DNA of 64,000 nt from UBA7067 sp051880615 (GTDB taxonomy: Bacteria > Bacillota > Clostridia > Oscillospirales > Acutalibacteraceae): positions 54,759 to 118,758 of the forward strand of contig JBJEOH010000038.1 in NCBI GenBank assembly GCA_051880615.1, written 5' to 3'. The notes beneath the pieces were generated by a model. It had not been told where the DNA came from. It saw nothing but the letters and a program-made list of their open reading frames with translations, and ran no database searches. Both the position numbers and the translations under genes were made by a program. This document shows positions 7,571 through 16,266 of the stretch, piece by piece; within the stretch, counting starts at the first letter, position 1, and each line of letters starts with the position of its first letter.

Positions 7571-8238
7571 TGAGAGAGTATTACGATTTGCAGCTTAAGG
7601 ATTTGAACAACCAGATTATCGAGATGGGCGGTCTTGTTGAAAAGTCAGTTGCTTACAGCGCGATGACGCTTGTTGAGTCTGACATAGAGAAGATTAAAAA
7701 GGTAAGCGAATACGAAAATGCAATAAACAGAAAGGAAAAGGACATTGAAAGCCTTTGCGTTAATCTTATAATGCACAATCAGCCGGTTGCAAAGGATTTA
7801 AGATTTATTTCCGCTGTTTTAAAGCTTGTGACTGACCTTGAAAGAATAGGCGATCACGCCGAGGATATAGCTGAGATCGCAAGATTTATAAGCTCACAGG
7901 AGCCGCAGCTTGACAAGAGCGTATTCTCCGAGATTGCAAAAACAGCCGTTGATATGGTGAACATCGGCGTTGATGCATTTGTAAAGCGTGATCTGCGCCT
8001 TGCACAAAAGGTAGCCGAGATGGACAACACGGTTGACCGCTTGTTTGTTGAGATAAGAGATAGGCTTGTTTCGGGGCTTAAGTCGGGAGAATATGATTCT
8101 GCTCCTGCGCTTGATTTGTTCCTTGCGACAAAGTATTTTGAGAGAATAGGCGACCATGCGGTTAACATAGCCGAGTGGGTTGTTTATTCGCTTACGGGCA
8201 AGCTTGAAAATCTTGATGATTACGGCATTGAGCAGTAA
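7570..8238 (+). CDS. phoU: Phosphate signalling protein PhoU
   Basis: 222 residues with two tandem three-helix PhoU repeats (about 1-110 and 118-215). Each carries the metal-binding E/DxxxD-type segment, seen as DLERIGDHAEDIAEIA and YFERIGDHAVNIAEWV. PhoU represses phosphate uptake and, where present, modulates the phosphate two-component system (established knowledge). It is the last gene of the pst operon, its start overlapping the pstB stop, and it is followed by a strong terminator. No phoR/phoP pair lies in the window. Confidence 0.95.
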   Translation: MREYYDLQLKDLNNQIIEMGGLVEKSVAYSAMTLVESDIEKIKKVSEYENAINRKEKDIESLCVNLIMHNQPVAKDLRFISAVLKLVTDLERIGDHAEDIAEIARFISSQEPQLDKSVFSEIAKTAVDMVNIGVDAFVKRDLRLAQKVAEMDNTVDRLFVEIRDRLVSGLKSGEYDSAPALDLFLATKYFERIGDHAVNIAEWVVYSLTGKLENLDDYGIEQ

Positions 8239-8277
8239 TCGTTAATAAGCTGTTTACTTAAATTTGATATACCCGAA

Positions 8278-8308
8278 AGAGGCACGGAAAAGCTCCGTGC
8301 CTCTTTTG
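8278..8308 (+). terminator. Terminator of the pst operon
   Basis: Perfect 11-bp stem AGAGGCACGGA / TCCGTGCCTCT with a five-base AAAGC loop, then TTTT, 40 bases after the phoU stop. Confidence 0.95.
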
Positions 8309-8315
8309 CGGCGCA

Positions 8316-8385
8316 TTTAAGAGAGTTGAGTTTTAAGAGTTGAGAGTGGAGAGATGGTTGTCGCCGCAGCCGCTCCACTCTCCAA
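8316..8385. repeat. Short copy of the GAGTTAAGAGT/GTGGTTGTCGCCGC repeat
   Basis: The stretch around 8330-8372 (GTTGAGAGTGGAGAGATGG, then TTGTCGCCGCAGC) closely matches 2100-2135 of the larger element near 2.1 kb. Here it is closed by a perfect 10-bp inverted repeat, GAGAGTGGAG (8342-8351) and CTCCACTCTC (8373-8382). It sits in the non-coding gap between two convergent genes. It is probably a truncated or minimal copy of the same mobile repeat. Confidence 0.65.
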
Positions 8386-8396
8386 TCTTCAAAACA

Positions 8397-8426
8397 AAAG
8401 CTCCCCTGATTTCTCAGGAGAGCTTT
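8397..8426 (-). terminator. Terminator of the VanW-domain gene
   Basis: A 13-bp stem with one mismatch, AAAGCTCCCCTGA / TCAGGAGAGCTTT, loop TTTC. Read on the minus strand it follows the gene by 16 bases and is followed by TTTTGTTTT. Confidence 0.85.
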
Positions 8427-8442
8427 ATTTGCAGCTTGCTGC

Positions 8443-10410
8443 TTATGAAATTTTAAGGTTCGCTTTCGGATCCTTTATCTTGTTCGATACATTGCCCGGG
8501 TCGCCTGCAACGACATAGTGACCGTTCTTTAAGCTGTATGCGGAGTCGGGCATATCCTCGCGCTTAACCTCTTTGCCGTTCTTGTAATATACTCTGTCGG
8601 CTTCAAAACCAAAGTATTCGCTGCCAATCCAGGAGCATTCCGACTCGGTTCTTATCTCGTCCCATTCGCTCGGCTGGAAGCCGTAAATTTCACAGTGGAG
8701 AGTTACGCCGTCCATCCATGTGTGAACAAAAATCTGATAGTCGGAGTTGTTCTTCATCTTGAGGTCGAGGTTCGGGTAGTCGATTGTTGCGTCAAGTCCG
8801 CCGTATACATACACTGAGGTGTAGAAATGGTTTGCTCTCTCCTCAATGCCCATATCTGACAGCACCATTGCATTATATATTGTGGTTGCCGCCTGGCATA
8901 TGCCGCCGCCGATGCCTGTAACATACTGCTCGTTCTGGATAACGCTTGCCGGCAGATAGCCGTTTTCGGTAAGGTTGCTGTCGCCTGTACATTCGTTAAA
9001 TGAGAATATCTTGCCGGGGTCTACTATTGTGCCGTCAATAGCGGCAAGTGCAGTTGCCATATTGTAGTTTGCGTTATAGCCGTTTGTAGATACGGTGCTG
9101 AACTGACCGATAAGCTGAACGCTGTTCTTGACCTCGTCCATTGAGTGCTTTGGCTTTTCTGTCGTGGTCTTTACTGTAACATCTCCGCTTTTAGCCCCGT
9201 TTTTGAAAAGCTCGTTAATATCCTCGGTCAATGCCTTCTGATCGATTATGGTGCCGTTGCTGCCCTCAACCCATTTGAACATTTTGTCAAAGCTCTTAGC
9301 ATACGGGTCATACTTAGTTGCGTGCGGCTCAACTGCTTTTTTATCAATCTTAGCGGCGCTTCTGTTTACAACCTTGTCAATCGAAGAGTCGCTGATGATA
9401 CACGAAACGCCAAAATCTATCGTGTCGTTTTTCTCGTCTACAGTTACATTGAATTTGTCGGGCGGAACAAGCTGGTCAAGTGTACCCTGCTGAATAGCTG
9501 TGTTTACATCGCGGCTGTACTGAACAGCCTGCTCGAATACCTCGTCGGTGTTAAAGGAGTAGGTGAAGTCGTTCTGTGTGAACGAAAGCTTTTTGCCGTC
9601 GCCGTAATTTACATTTAAAGTGAATTCCTCTTTAAAGTCGCTCTCCTTAATTTTTATAAGAGCTTTTGCTTCCTTAAGATTTTTTCCGCCGATGTCAATG
9701 CCGGAAATGGAAACGCCTTTAGCAAAAACGAACTCGTTGGCATTTGTCTGCGTTGCGCCTGTTACCTCGGGAATAGGCGCTGCCGCCGGTACGCTTTCCG
9801 GTGTAAGAGCAAGTGCTGCGAAGAACGAACAGCCAAGAAGCACAAGGACTGCGGCTACACCGCCGATGACAAAGCCTTTTTTGCCTTTTTTCTTTTCCTT
9901 TGCCGGCTGAGGGGCTGTTGCAATTTGAGCAGCCTGAGCGGTTAAAGAGTTGTTTTTTTCAGTGCCGTCGGCTATAAGAGAGGGAAGCTCGGAAATGATT
10001 TTGTCAGCTTCGCTGTCGGCAGAGCTTTCATTATTGCCGTTTGCAGTGGTATCGACACTCTGATCGCCGTCATTTTTCTGCTCAAGAGTGATTACATTGC
10101 TTGCGCTGTTTTCTGCCTGCTTGGTTTTTTCAGCCTTTTTAGCAGCCTTCTTCTTTTCTTTTTTGCTCGGCTGGTCAGGCTCGCTTTCAGAAACCTGTTG
10201 CTGCGCGGCTGCAAAGGCAGGTGAGCTTATGTCAACAAACTCCTCCTCTTCGGGCTGCTGCGCGGCTGTTGCCTGCTCGGGGCTATTTTGTTCAGCGACA
10301 GCTGGAGCTTCAGCTTTGTCACTGCTGATTTTGTCGTGCTGTTGTCTTATTTCATTTAAAATATCATCTATTTGAGAGTTAATGTCTTTTTTGTTGTTGT
10401 CATTACTCAT
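8443..10410 (-). CDS. VanW family envelope protein with peptidoglycan-binding-like domain
   Basis: 655 residues. Residues 1-170 are a low-complexity, Ala/Glu/Gln/Lys-rich cytoplasmic part with no fold that I recognise. One transmembrane helix follows at about 175-200 (FVIGGVAAVLVLLGCSFFAA). The extracellular part has a PG_binding_4-like region (about 240-420) and a VanW domain (about 430-575) with STVSTNGYNANYNMATALAA, KIFSFNECTG and GIGGGICQAATTIYNAMVL. VanW proteins occur in some vancomycin-resistance clusters, but their biochemical role is not established and most, as here, are housekeeping envelope proteins. GGAGGT precedes the ATG, and a perfect palindrome lies just upstream. It is divergent from the glycolipid cluster. 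Confidence 0.88.
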   Translation of the reverse strand: MSNDNNKKDINSQIDDILNEIRQQHDKISSDKAEAPAVAEQNSPEQATAAQQPEEEEFVDISSPAFAAAQQQVSESEPDQPSKKEKKKAAKKAEKTKQAENSASNVITLEQKNDGDQSVDTTANGNNESSADSEADKIISELPSLIADGTEKNNSLTAQAAQIATAPQPAKEKKKGKKGFVIGGVAAVLVLLGCSFFAALALTPESVPAAAPIPEVTGATQTNANEFVFAKGVSISGIDIGGKNLKEAKALIKIKESDFKEEFTLNVNYGDGKKLSFTQNDFTYSFNTDEVFEQAVQYSRDVNTAIQQGTLDQLVPPDKFNVTVDEKNDTIDFGVSCIISDSSIDKVVNRSAAKIDKKAVEPHATKYDPYAKSFDKMFKWVEGSNGTIIDQKALTEDINELFKNGAKSGDVTVKTTTEKPKHSMDEVKNSVQLIGQFSTVSTNGYNANYNMATALAAIDGTIVDPGKIFSFNECTGDSNLTENGYLPASVIQNEQYVTGIGGGICQAATTIYNAMVLSDMGIEERANHFYTSVYVYGGLDATIDYPNLDLKMKNNSDYQIFVHTWMDGVTLHCEIYGFQPSEWDEIRTESECSWIGSEYFGFEADRVYYKNGKEVKREDMPDSAYSLKNGHYVVAGDPGNVSNKIKDPKANLKIS

Positions 10411-10434
10411 TTATATACCTCCGGAAATTTGCCG

Positions 10435-10453
10435 GTACAAATATTATTTGTAC
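10435..10453. promoter_or_regulatory. 19-bp perfect palindrome upstream of the VanW gene
   Basis: GTACAAATATTATTTGTAC is a perfect inverted repeat of 9-bp arms around one base. It lies 25-43 bases before the VanW ATG and just upstream of its GGAGGT. It falls downstream of candidate -10 elements for the minus-strand gene, which would suit a repressor operator. The regulator is unknown. Confidence 0.55.
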
Positions 10454-10476
10454 TTATTGGGTGTCTGGATGCTAAT

Positions 10477-10511
10477 ATTATAACTGTATATATTCTACTA
10501 CATTCCGCCAA
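10477..10511 (-). promoter_or_regulatory. Candidate promoter region of the VanW gene
   Basis: On the minus strand TTGGCG (10511-10506), then 17 bases, then TACAGT (10488-10483), and directly adjoining TATAAT (10482-10477). The two possible -10 hexamers overlap in register and neither pairs with an excellent -35, so the exact promoter is uncertain. The 10411-10729 gap holds this, the palindrome and the promoter of the opposing gene. Confidence 0.4.
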
Positions 10512-10630
10512 TAAAAGCAAAGAAAACCGATTAAAAAAATCAAACAAATATAGTAAATTTACAGTTTGTTTTTTTGTATGTCATAAATGTTTTACGATTA
10601 GTGCATCATCCTGTCTTGTGCAGAAAGGTG

Positions 10631-10658
10631 TTGAATTTTTTGTTTGTTTTGGTATAAT
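10631..10658 (+). promoter_or_regulatory. Promoter of the glycolipid glycosyltransferase gene
   Basis: TTGAAT, 16-base spacer, TATAAT, about 70 bases before the ATG at 10730. A second TATAAT lies at about 10679 but has no good -35. Confidence 0.6.
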
Positions 10659-10729
10659 TAATAAGATAGGTATTAGTGTATAATGGGTAACTGTAGAATT
10701 CTGAAAGAGAAATGAAAGGATAATGATAG

Positions 10730-11869
10730 ATGCGTGTACTGATTTTCACTGCCTCAACAGGGGGAGGACACAAAAAGGCGTCGGCTGCTCTTGAAAGCTA
10801 CATAAAATCCCGTGACAGCGAGGCTGTTGTAAAGACTGTTGATGCGCTTAAGGCGGTCGGAAAGGCTTTTGACAAGCTGATAAGCGGTGGCTATGTTTTT
10901 CTGGCTAAACACGCGCCGAGGGTTTACGGCAAAATGTACCGTCACTCCGATAAGGACACAAAGCTCAATTCGCTTGTTGACAATGTGACGGGCGTTGCCT
11001 CAAAAAAGTTATTTCCGATGATTGAAGAGTTCAAGCCCGATGTGATAGTAACCACTCATCCGTTTGCGGCGGAGATGGTGTCGGCAATAAAAGGCAAACA
11101 CGAGCTGAGCGTTCCGCTTATTTCAATAGTGACGGACTTTGCGCCGCACAAAACCTATATTCAGCCGAATGTTGACTTTCTTGTTGTTTCAAGCAATGAG
11201 ATGAAGTACCAGCTTGAAAACTTAGGCATAAAGAGCGACTCAATACGCACGCTGGGAATTCCGGTTGACCCGGTGTTCTATAAAAAGCAGGATAAAAACG
11301 CTCTGCTCGAAGAAATGGATCTTGAGCGCGATGTTCCGACTATTTTGATGATGGCGGGAAGCTTTGGTGTTTCCGATGTGTTTGATATTTATGAGGGAAT
11401 TCTGAATATCTCCGAGAAATTCCAGCTGATTATTATTACCGGCAACAACAAGAAGCTATATAGCGAGTTTGAGCGAAGGATTGAAAAGCTCGGTGACGGC
11501 GGAAAGAGAACTAAGCTTAACTTTTTTGTCAACGATGTTTACAGATATATGCACGCAAGCGACCTTCTTATTACAAAGCCGGGCGGCTTAACCGTTACCG
11601 AGGCGCTTGCATCGTGTCTGCCGATGGCTATATTCAAGGCGTATCCCGGTCAGGAGGCGGATAACGAGGACTATCTGATAAGAAATAATATGGCGATTCA
11701 GCTGCCGAAGGGCAAAAAATGTGCGCCTGTGCTTGAAAGACTTATTTCGGATAAAGATAAGCTGGCCTCAATGAAGCAATCGTGCGGTGATTTTTTTAAG
11801 GGCAAGTCTGTTGAAACAATTTATGAACTGATTGTTGAGGCCTGTGAAAAAAATTGCAGTAAAAACTGA
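10730..11869 (+). CDS. GT28-family diacylglycerol glucosyltransferase-like protein
   Basis: 379 residues, UgtP/MGDG-synthase type. The opening MRVLIFTASTGGGHKKASAALES is the lipid-acceptor/nucleotide-loop signature of this family (GGGH). The N-terminal domain contains VIVTTHPFAAEMV and SIVTDFAPHKTYIQPNVD. The C-terminal UDP-sugar-binding domain (about 190-350) has DLLITKPGGLTVTEALA and PGQEADNEDYL, the usual donor-binding motif. Relatives add glucose or galactose to diacylglycerol, making membrane glycolipids and the lipoteichoic-acid anchor; the exact sugar here is inferred only. AAAGGA precedes the ATG. It is followed by a flippase-like membrane protein and a second glycosyltransferase. Confidence 0.85.
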   Translation: MRVLIFTASTGGGHKKASAALESYIKSRDSEAVVKTVDALKAVGKAFDKLISGGYVFLAKHAPRVYGKMYRHSDKDTKLNSLVDNVTGVASKKLFPMIEEFKPDVIVTTHPFAAEMVSAIKGKHELSVPLISIVTDFAPHKTYIQPNVDFLVVSSNEMKYQLENLGIKSDSIRTLGIPVDPVFYKKQDKNALLEEMDLERDVPTILMMAGSFGVSDVFDIYEGILNISEKFQLIIITGNNKKLYSEFERRIEKLGDGGKRTKLNFFVNDVYRYMHASDLLITKPGGLTVTEALASCLPMAIFKAYPGQEADNEDYLIRNNMAIQLPKGKKCAPVLERLISDKDKLASMKQSCGDFFKGKSVETIYELIVEACEKNCSKN

Positions 11870-11913
11870 CATAAAACTGAAGATAATGCGGCAAATAACA
11901 AATAAAATACCGA

Positions 11914-11943
11914 TTGATTTTGTATGGATAATAATGTTATAAT
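11914..11943 (+). promoter_or_regulatory. Promoter before the flippase-like gene
   Basis: TTGATT, 18-base spacer, TATAAT. It puts a start near 11950, upstream of the TTG start at 11998. The gene could therefore be read both from here and from the preceding gene. Confidence 0.6.
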
Positions 11944-11997
11944 ATCCCACGAATTACACAAGTGAATTTTCCCGCTTCTGTTTTAAGGAGGAAAGCT

Positions 11998-13113
11998 TTG
12001 GAAACTAAAAAGAAGTCTAAAATCAGCTTCAGTCTGATTTTGAATATTTTTGTTATTTTAATGTCTGTCGGTCTTGTGATATACTTTTTCGTATCTCCCG
12101 ACGGCTTGATGGACTTGCTCAAAAATTCACCCGGATCGATACAGTGGGGTTGGGTTTTTGTCGCGTTTGTTGCTTTTATGATGAACATAGTAATGGATGT
12201 GTTCGTTACATATCTTTTTGTCAGAACAGAGCATAAGAGCTTTACACTGTGGGACGCAGTCAAGACAAGCTGCGTAGGACAGTTTTTCAGTGCTATTACA
12301 CCGTCGTCAACAGGCGGACAGCCAATGCAGGTTTATCTTTTATCAAAAATGGGTATAAGCGCAGGCTTTTCGACCTCGTGTATGACGCAGAAGTTTATTG
12401 TTTATCAGATAACCACAACGGCGGTAAGTGTTTTTGCGATTTTTCTGCGCTTTGATTATTTTGTAAATACAATGAACACGCCATATAAATGGGGTCTTGT
12501 TATTCTCGGCTTTATCTCGCAGATTAGCATAACCTCAATTTTGCTCATTGTTTCTTTCAGTAAGGGGCTTTCAAGGAAGCTTCTTAAGCTTGTGAGCAAG
12601 ATTATGCACAAGTTTAAGTTCATAAAAAATCCCGATGAGAAAGCGCAGTCGTTTGAAAATCAGATTCATAATTTTCACGAAGCTAACAGAAATGTATTTA
12701 AGTACAAGAAGAGAATGGTAGCCTACTATTGCCTTGTGTTTCTTCAGGTGATCTTTATTCTCAGCTGTCCTTATCTTCTTTACAGAGCATTTAACTTCAA
12801 CGGTGCCAATCCTGTTGATATGATTTGTGCGCAGGCTTATGTAAACCTAACCTCAAGCCTCATACCTATGCCCGGTTCATCGGGAATTGCAGAGATTGCA
12901 TACAATATGTTTATGTCGGCTTATTTTGCTAACGGCACACTTAAATCGGCAATTTTAATCTGGAGATTTATAACCTACTATGCCGTAATAGTATGTACAG
13001 CGCCGTTTTCACGCTTTACAAGCGGCAAGAATAAGGATGGCAAAAGAAAGAGCATTGACGATCGTCTTTATGACAGCGTCAACCACGAAATGTTTAATGA
13101 AAGCAGCGATTAA
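11998..13113 (+). CDS. Lysylphosphatidylglycerol synthase transmembrane-region (flippase-like) protein
   Basis: 371 residues with about eight hydrophobic segments, matching the membrane half of MprF (UPF0104/YbhN type) without the catalytic cytoplasmic domain. Typical segments are SCVGQFFSAITPSSTGGQP and NLTSSLIPMPGSSGIAEIAY, the two conserved P/G-rich re-entrant motifs. The chosen start is TTG at 11998, because AAGGAGG (11985-11991) sits 6 bases before it; a GTG at 11962 in the same frame lacks a site. Relatives move or help present lipids across the membrane. With a glycolipid synthase before it and a glycosyltransferase after it, a role in handling the glycolipid is plausible but inferred. 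Confidence 0.85.
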   Translation: METKKKSKISFSLILNIFVILMSVGLVIYFFVSPDGLMDLLKNSPGSIQWGWVFVAFVAFMMNIVMDVFVTYLFVRTEHKSFTLWDAVKTSCVGQFFSAITPSSTGGQPMQVYLLSKMGISAGFSTSCMTQKFIVYQITTTAVSVFAIFLRFDYFVNTMNTPYKWGLVILGFISQISITSILLIVSFSKGLSRKLLKLVSKIMHKFKFIKNPDEKAQSFENQIHNFHEANRNVFKYKKRMVAYYCLVFLQVIFILSCPYLLYRAFNFNGANPVDMICAQAYVNLTSSLIPMPGSSGIAEIAYNMFMSAYFANGTLKSAILIWRFITYYAVIVCTAPFSRFTSGKNKDGKRKSIDDRLYDSVNHEMFNESSD

Positions 13114-13147
13114 TAACTCAATTTAACTTCAGAATAATGGTGAGTTC

Positions 13148-14185
13148 ATGAATGAAACTGTAAAAAATAAATTTTATCAATCTGCTCAGTCGGCAGGGCG
13201 CGAAGCGGGGAATGTACCAGATGTCAGCGTTATAGTTCCGATATATAATGTCGATATGTACCTTAAAAGATGTATAGACAGCATATTAAACCAAATTTTT
13301 ACAAATATTGAAATAATACTTGTAAACGACGGTTCTCTTGATAACAGTCCGCAGATATGCGATGATTACGCAAGGCATGACAGCAGAATAAAGGTTATAC
13401 ATAAGGAAAACGGAGGCCTTTCTGACGCAAGAAACGCAGGCATAGCCGTCTCCACCGGCAGATATCTTGCTTTTGTTGACAGCGATGATTACCTTGACCC
13501 GAGCTATCTTGCTGTTTTGTATTATGCGGCTGAGCGCAATAACTGTGAAATATCATACTGCAACTATGCAATTTACAGGCAGGAAAAGGGTACGCATAAG
13601 TCTATTAATGTGAGAAAGCCGCTGCCGGGAATTACAACAGGCAAAAAGATTGCCAGACTTACAATCCGCGATTTCAGAAGCCGTGCATATGTGTGGAATA
13701 AGCTTTATAAGCGTGAGCTGTTTTTTAACGAGGATAAGATACGCTTTCCGAAGATGTACTTTGAGGATACCGCGACAACGCCAAGGCTTATGTATCATGC
13801 AAAGAGGGTAGTTGTTGTTGACAAATGTCTTTATTATTACACCAAGAGAAAGGGCAGTATAGTATCTCACCTTGATGTAAAGAAAATGAGCGACTATATA
13901 AATGCGCTCGGTGCGCTGAGAAGCTTTTTTGAAAAGCACGGCTGCTATAAAGATTTCAAGTGGTCGCACAGATGGCTTGGATTCTTAATGACGCTTGCTA
14001 TGCCGTTTAATATTATCAGGGCGTTTCTGCTTGAGAAAAATCCTGACAACCTTTTTAAAAACAGCATAAGAGGAATAATTAACGGCTGGAAATGTATCTG
14101 GTGCTTTGTGTCAAAGCGATTTAACATGACGGACGAGGTCGTGCCGGAGATGCCCTTTCCGCTTATGCAGAATGGCAAAAAATAA
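13148..14185 (+). CDS. Glycosyltransferase family 2
   Basis: 345 residues. A GT-A fold domain spans about 25-250: VSVIVPIYNVDMYLKRCIDS opens it, ILVNDGSLDNSPQICD follows, and AFVDSDDYLDPSYLA carries the metal-binding DxD. A further acidic motif MYFEDTATTPRLMYHAKR resembles the ED catalytic-base region of polysaccharide transferases. The C-terminal 90 residues hold an amphipathic or weakly hydrophobic region and may associate with the membrane. Acceptor and sugar are unknown. It lies 34 bases after the flippase-like gene and ends at a terminator. Confidence 0.85.
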   Translation: MNETVKNKFYQSAQSAGREAGNVPDVSVIVPIYNVDMYLKRCIDSILNQIFTNIEIILVNDGSLDNSPQICDDYARHDSRIKVIHKENGGLSDARNAGIAVSTGRYLAFVDSDDYLDPSYLAVLYYAAERNNCEISYCNYAIYRQEKGTHKSINVRKPLPGITTGKKIARLTIRDFRSRAYVWNKLYKRELFFNEDKIRFPKMYFEDTATTPRLMYHAKRVVVVDKCLYYYTKRKGSIVSHLDVKKMSDYINALGALRSFFEKHGCYKDFKWSHRWLGFLMTLAMPFNIIRAFLLEKNPDNLFKNSIRGIINGWKCIWCFVSKRFNMTDEVVPEMPFPLMQNGKK

Positions 14186-14200
14186 AACAGGATAAAAATT

Positions 14201-14235
14201 AAAGGGAACGACCGATGTGCCGTTCCCTTTGTGTT
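14201..14235. terminator. Bidirectional terminator between GT2 gene and leuA
   Basis: Perfect 10-bp stem AAAGGGAACG / CGTTCCCTTT with a 10-base loop. T-rich sequence follows on both strands. It serves the convergent glycosyltransferase and leuA genes. Confidence 0.85.
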
Positions 14236-14244
14236 TGCTCAGAT

Positions 14245-15948
14245 TTATTTACCTTGCTTTAACAGATAATTCGCGCGGTTGATTGCGTTGAGCAGACCGT
14301 AGATTGAAGCCATATTGATGTTGCTGCCGATTCCGACTCCGAAAATGCCCTTGCCGTTTTTGCGAAGCAGCTCGATATATGCGATAGCTTTTGAGTCACT
14401 GCCCTCGCTAATAGCGTGTTCACTGTAGGAGAGGAACTTGTAGCAGTCAACGCCGATAGATTTCATTGCGTTGAAGAACGCGTCAATCGGGCCGTTGCCT
14501 GTGCCGTTAATCGGCTTTTGCGAAATATCTCCGTCAATATTAACCGATAAAACGCCGTCAAATGTAACGAGGTCATCTCCCTCAGAGCCGCTTTGAGTTA
14601 TCTGATGCTTAACCAAATCGTACTTTTTGGGAATATAAAGATATTCCTTTTCAAATACATGCAGAAGCTCCTTTGGCATAAGCTCGCGTCCGAGCTTGTC
14701 GCACTCAGCCTGAACAAGAGCGCCGAATTCGGGGTGCATTTTCTTAGGCAGATGATAGCCGAAGGTGTGCGCCATAACAAAGGCTGCGCCGCCCTTGCCC
14801 GACTGTGAGTTGATTCTGATAATCGGCTCATACTCTCTGCCTACATCGGCAGGGTCAATCGGAAGATACGGAACCTCCCAGTATTCGGAATGTGTATTAT
14901 CCATATACTGTGTGCCCTTGTTTATTGCGTCCTGATGAGAGCCTGAGAATGCGGTGAACACAAGCTCGCCTGCATACGGTGTTCTCTCGTGAATTTTCAT
15001 CTTTGTGCAGCGTTCGTAAACCTCCTTGAGCTTCGGAATATTGCTGAAGTCAAGCTTCGGGTCAACGCCCTGTGTGAACATATTAAGACCGACTGTTACA
15101 ATGTCGAGGTTGCCTGTTCTCTCACCGTTGCCAAACAATGTGCCCTCAATTCTGTCAGCTCCCGCAAGCAGAGAAAGCTCGGCTGCCGCAACGGCACAGC
15201 CGCGGTCATTGTGCGGATGAACGCTGATTATTGCCGCCTCGCGGTTCGGAAGATGCTTGATGAAGTACTCAACCTGATCGGCAAAGGTGTTTGGAGTGCA
15301 CATTTCCACGGTGTTCGGCAGGTTGAGGATAACCGGATTTTCCTTTGTGCTGCCCAGAGCCTCCATTACTGCACGGCAAATATCAACCGAGAAGTCAACC
15401 TCGGTGCCGCTGAAGCTTTCGGGTGAATATTCAAAGCGGATGTTTGTGTCGCCGTCATAGCTGTCGGTAAGCTCCTTGATAAGCTTTGCGCCCTCAACTG
15501 CAATCTTGGTTATGCCCTCCATATCCTGATGGAAAACAACCTTTCTTTGCAGCGTAGAGGTGGAATTATAGAAGTGAACGATTACATTCTTTGCTCCCTT
15601 TATTGCGTCAAAGGTCTTTCTGATAAGATGTTCTCTTGCCTGAACAAGAACCTGAATAGTAACATCGTCGGGAATATGACCGCCCTCGATAAGCTCACGG
15701 CAGATTTCATATTCGGTCTCTGATGCTGACGGAAAACCGATTTCAATTTCCTTGAAGCCGACATCGCACAGAAGCTTGAAGAATTCGAGCTTTTCCTGTA
15801 AATTCATCGGGTCGATAAGCGCCTGATTGCCGTCGCGCAAATCAACACTGCACCATATAGGCGCTTTGGTAATGGTGTTGTTCGGCCATTGTCTGTCCTC
15901 AAGCGGAATTTGCTTGAATGGAATATACTTTTTGTATGAGTCTAACAT
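14245..15948 (-). CDS. leuA: 2-isopropylmalate synthase
   Basis: 567 residues, condenses acetyl-CoA with 2-ketoisovalerate, the first committed step of leucine synthesis. It has the long form (LeuA2-type) start KYIPFKQIPLEDRQWP. The TIM barrel carries the metal/substrate motif VDLRDGNQALIDPM, GFPSASETE and the HPHNDRGCAVA metal-binding motif. The C-terminal region (about 430-567) is the leucine-binding regulatory domain, ending near GIGSNINMASIYGLLNAINR. The start is the ATG at 15948, with GGGAGGAA just before it; the ATG 15 bases upstream overlaps that site. It is preceded by a leucine T-box. Confidence 0.95.
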   Translation of the reverse strand: MLDSYKKYIPFKQIPLEDRQWPNNTITKAPIWCSVDLRDGNQALIDPMNLQEKLEFFKLLCDVGFKEIEIGFPSASETEYEICRELIEGGHIPDDVTIQVLVQAREHLIRKTFDAIKGAKNVIVHFYNSTSTLQRKVVFHQDMEGITKIAVEGAKLIKELTDSYDGDTNIRFEYSPESFSGTEVDFSVDICRAVMEALGSTKENPVILNLPNTVEMCTPNTFADQVEYFIKHLPNREAAIISVHPHNDRGCAVAAAELSLLAGADRIEGTLFGNGERTGNLDIVTVGLNMFTQGVDPKLDFSNIPKLKEVYERCTKMKIHERTPYAGELVFTAFSGSHQDAINKGTQYMDNTHSEYWEVPYLPIDPADVGREYEPIIRINSQSGKGGAAFVMAHTFGYHLPKKMHPEFGALVQAECDKLGRELMPKELLHVFEKEYLYIPKKYDLVKHQITQSGSEGDDLVTFDGVLSVNIDGDISQKPINGTGNGPIDAFFNAMKSIGVDCYKFLSYSEHAISEGSDSKAIAYIELLRKNGKGIFGVGIGSNINMASIYGLLNAINRANYLLKQGK

Positions 15949-15995
15949 AAAAATTCCTCCCATAAAGTTCTTTCTAATTCACAAATTACTTCGCA

Positions 15996-16266
15996 AACAA
16001 AAACGCCCTTTTGCAAAAAGCGCAAAAGGGACGAATATAATCCGTGGTACCACCCTGATTCAAGCATAAATATGCTCCTTAGCAAGCTTCCAACAAAGCT
16101 CCGGCCGATAACGCAGCCTGGCGTTCTGCCCTGTTATCGGACAGACAACTCCGGAATGAGCTATACATACGAACGCAAACGCCGCCTTACACCAACCGCC
16201 GGCTCTCTTTGCAGTGCATTTCGCATCTTGTTTCCTTCACAGTCTTTAAGTGATGGATTTAATTGT
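15996..16266 (-). ncRNA. T-box leader (leucine) of leuA
   Basis: On the minus strand the leader carries an AGAGAG motif, a stem I apical GGTTGGTGTAAGGC, the T-box sequence AGGGTGGTACCACGG (16055-16041) and then a terminator with GTCCCTTTTGCGC / GCAAAAGGGCG arms and a T-run (15997-16003). In the specifier loop the codon aligned with those of the other two T-boxes in this window is CTC (16160-16158), followed by A and a CCGGAG segment, which reads tRNA-Leu. Uncharged tRNA-Leu is expected to open leuA. Specifier and gene agree. Confidence 0.92.

Noticed and set aside
8443..10410. Vancomycin-resistance gene
   Set aside because: The VanW domain alone is widespread in clostridial envelope proteins; no vanHAX, vanR or vanS is present.
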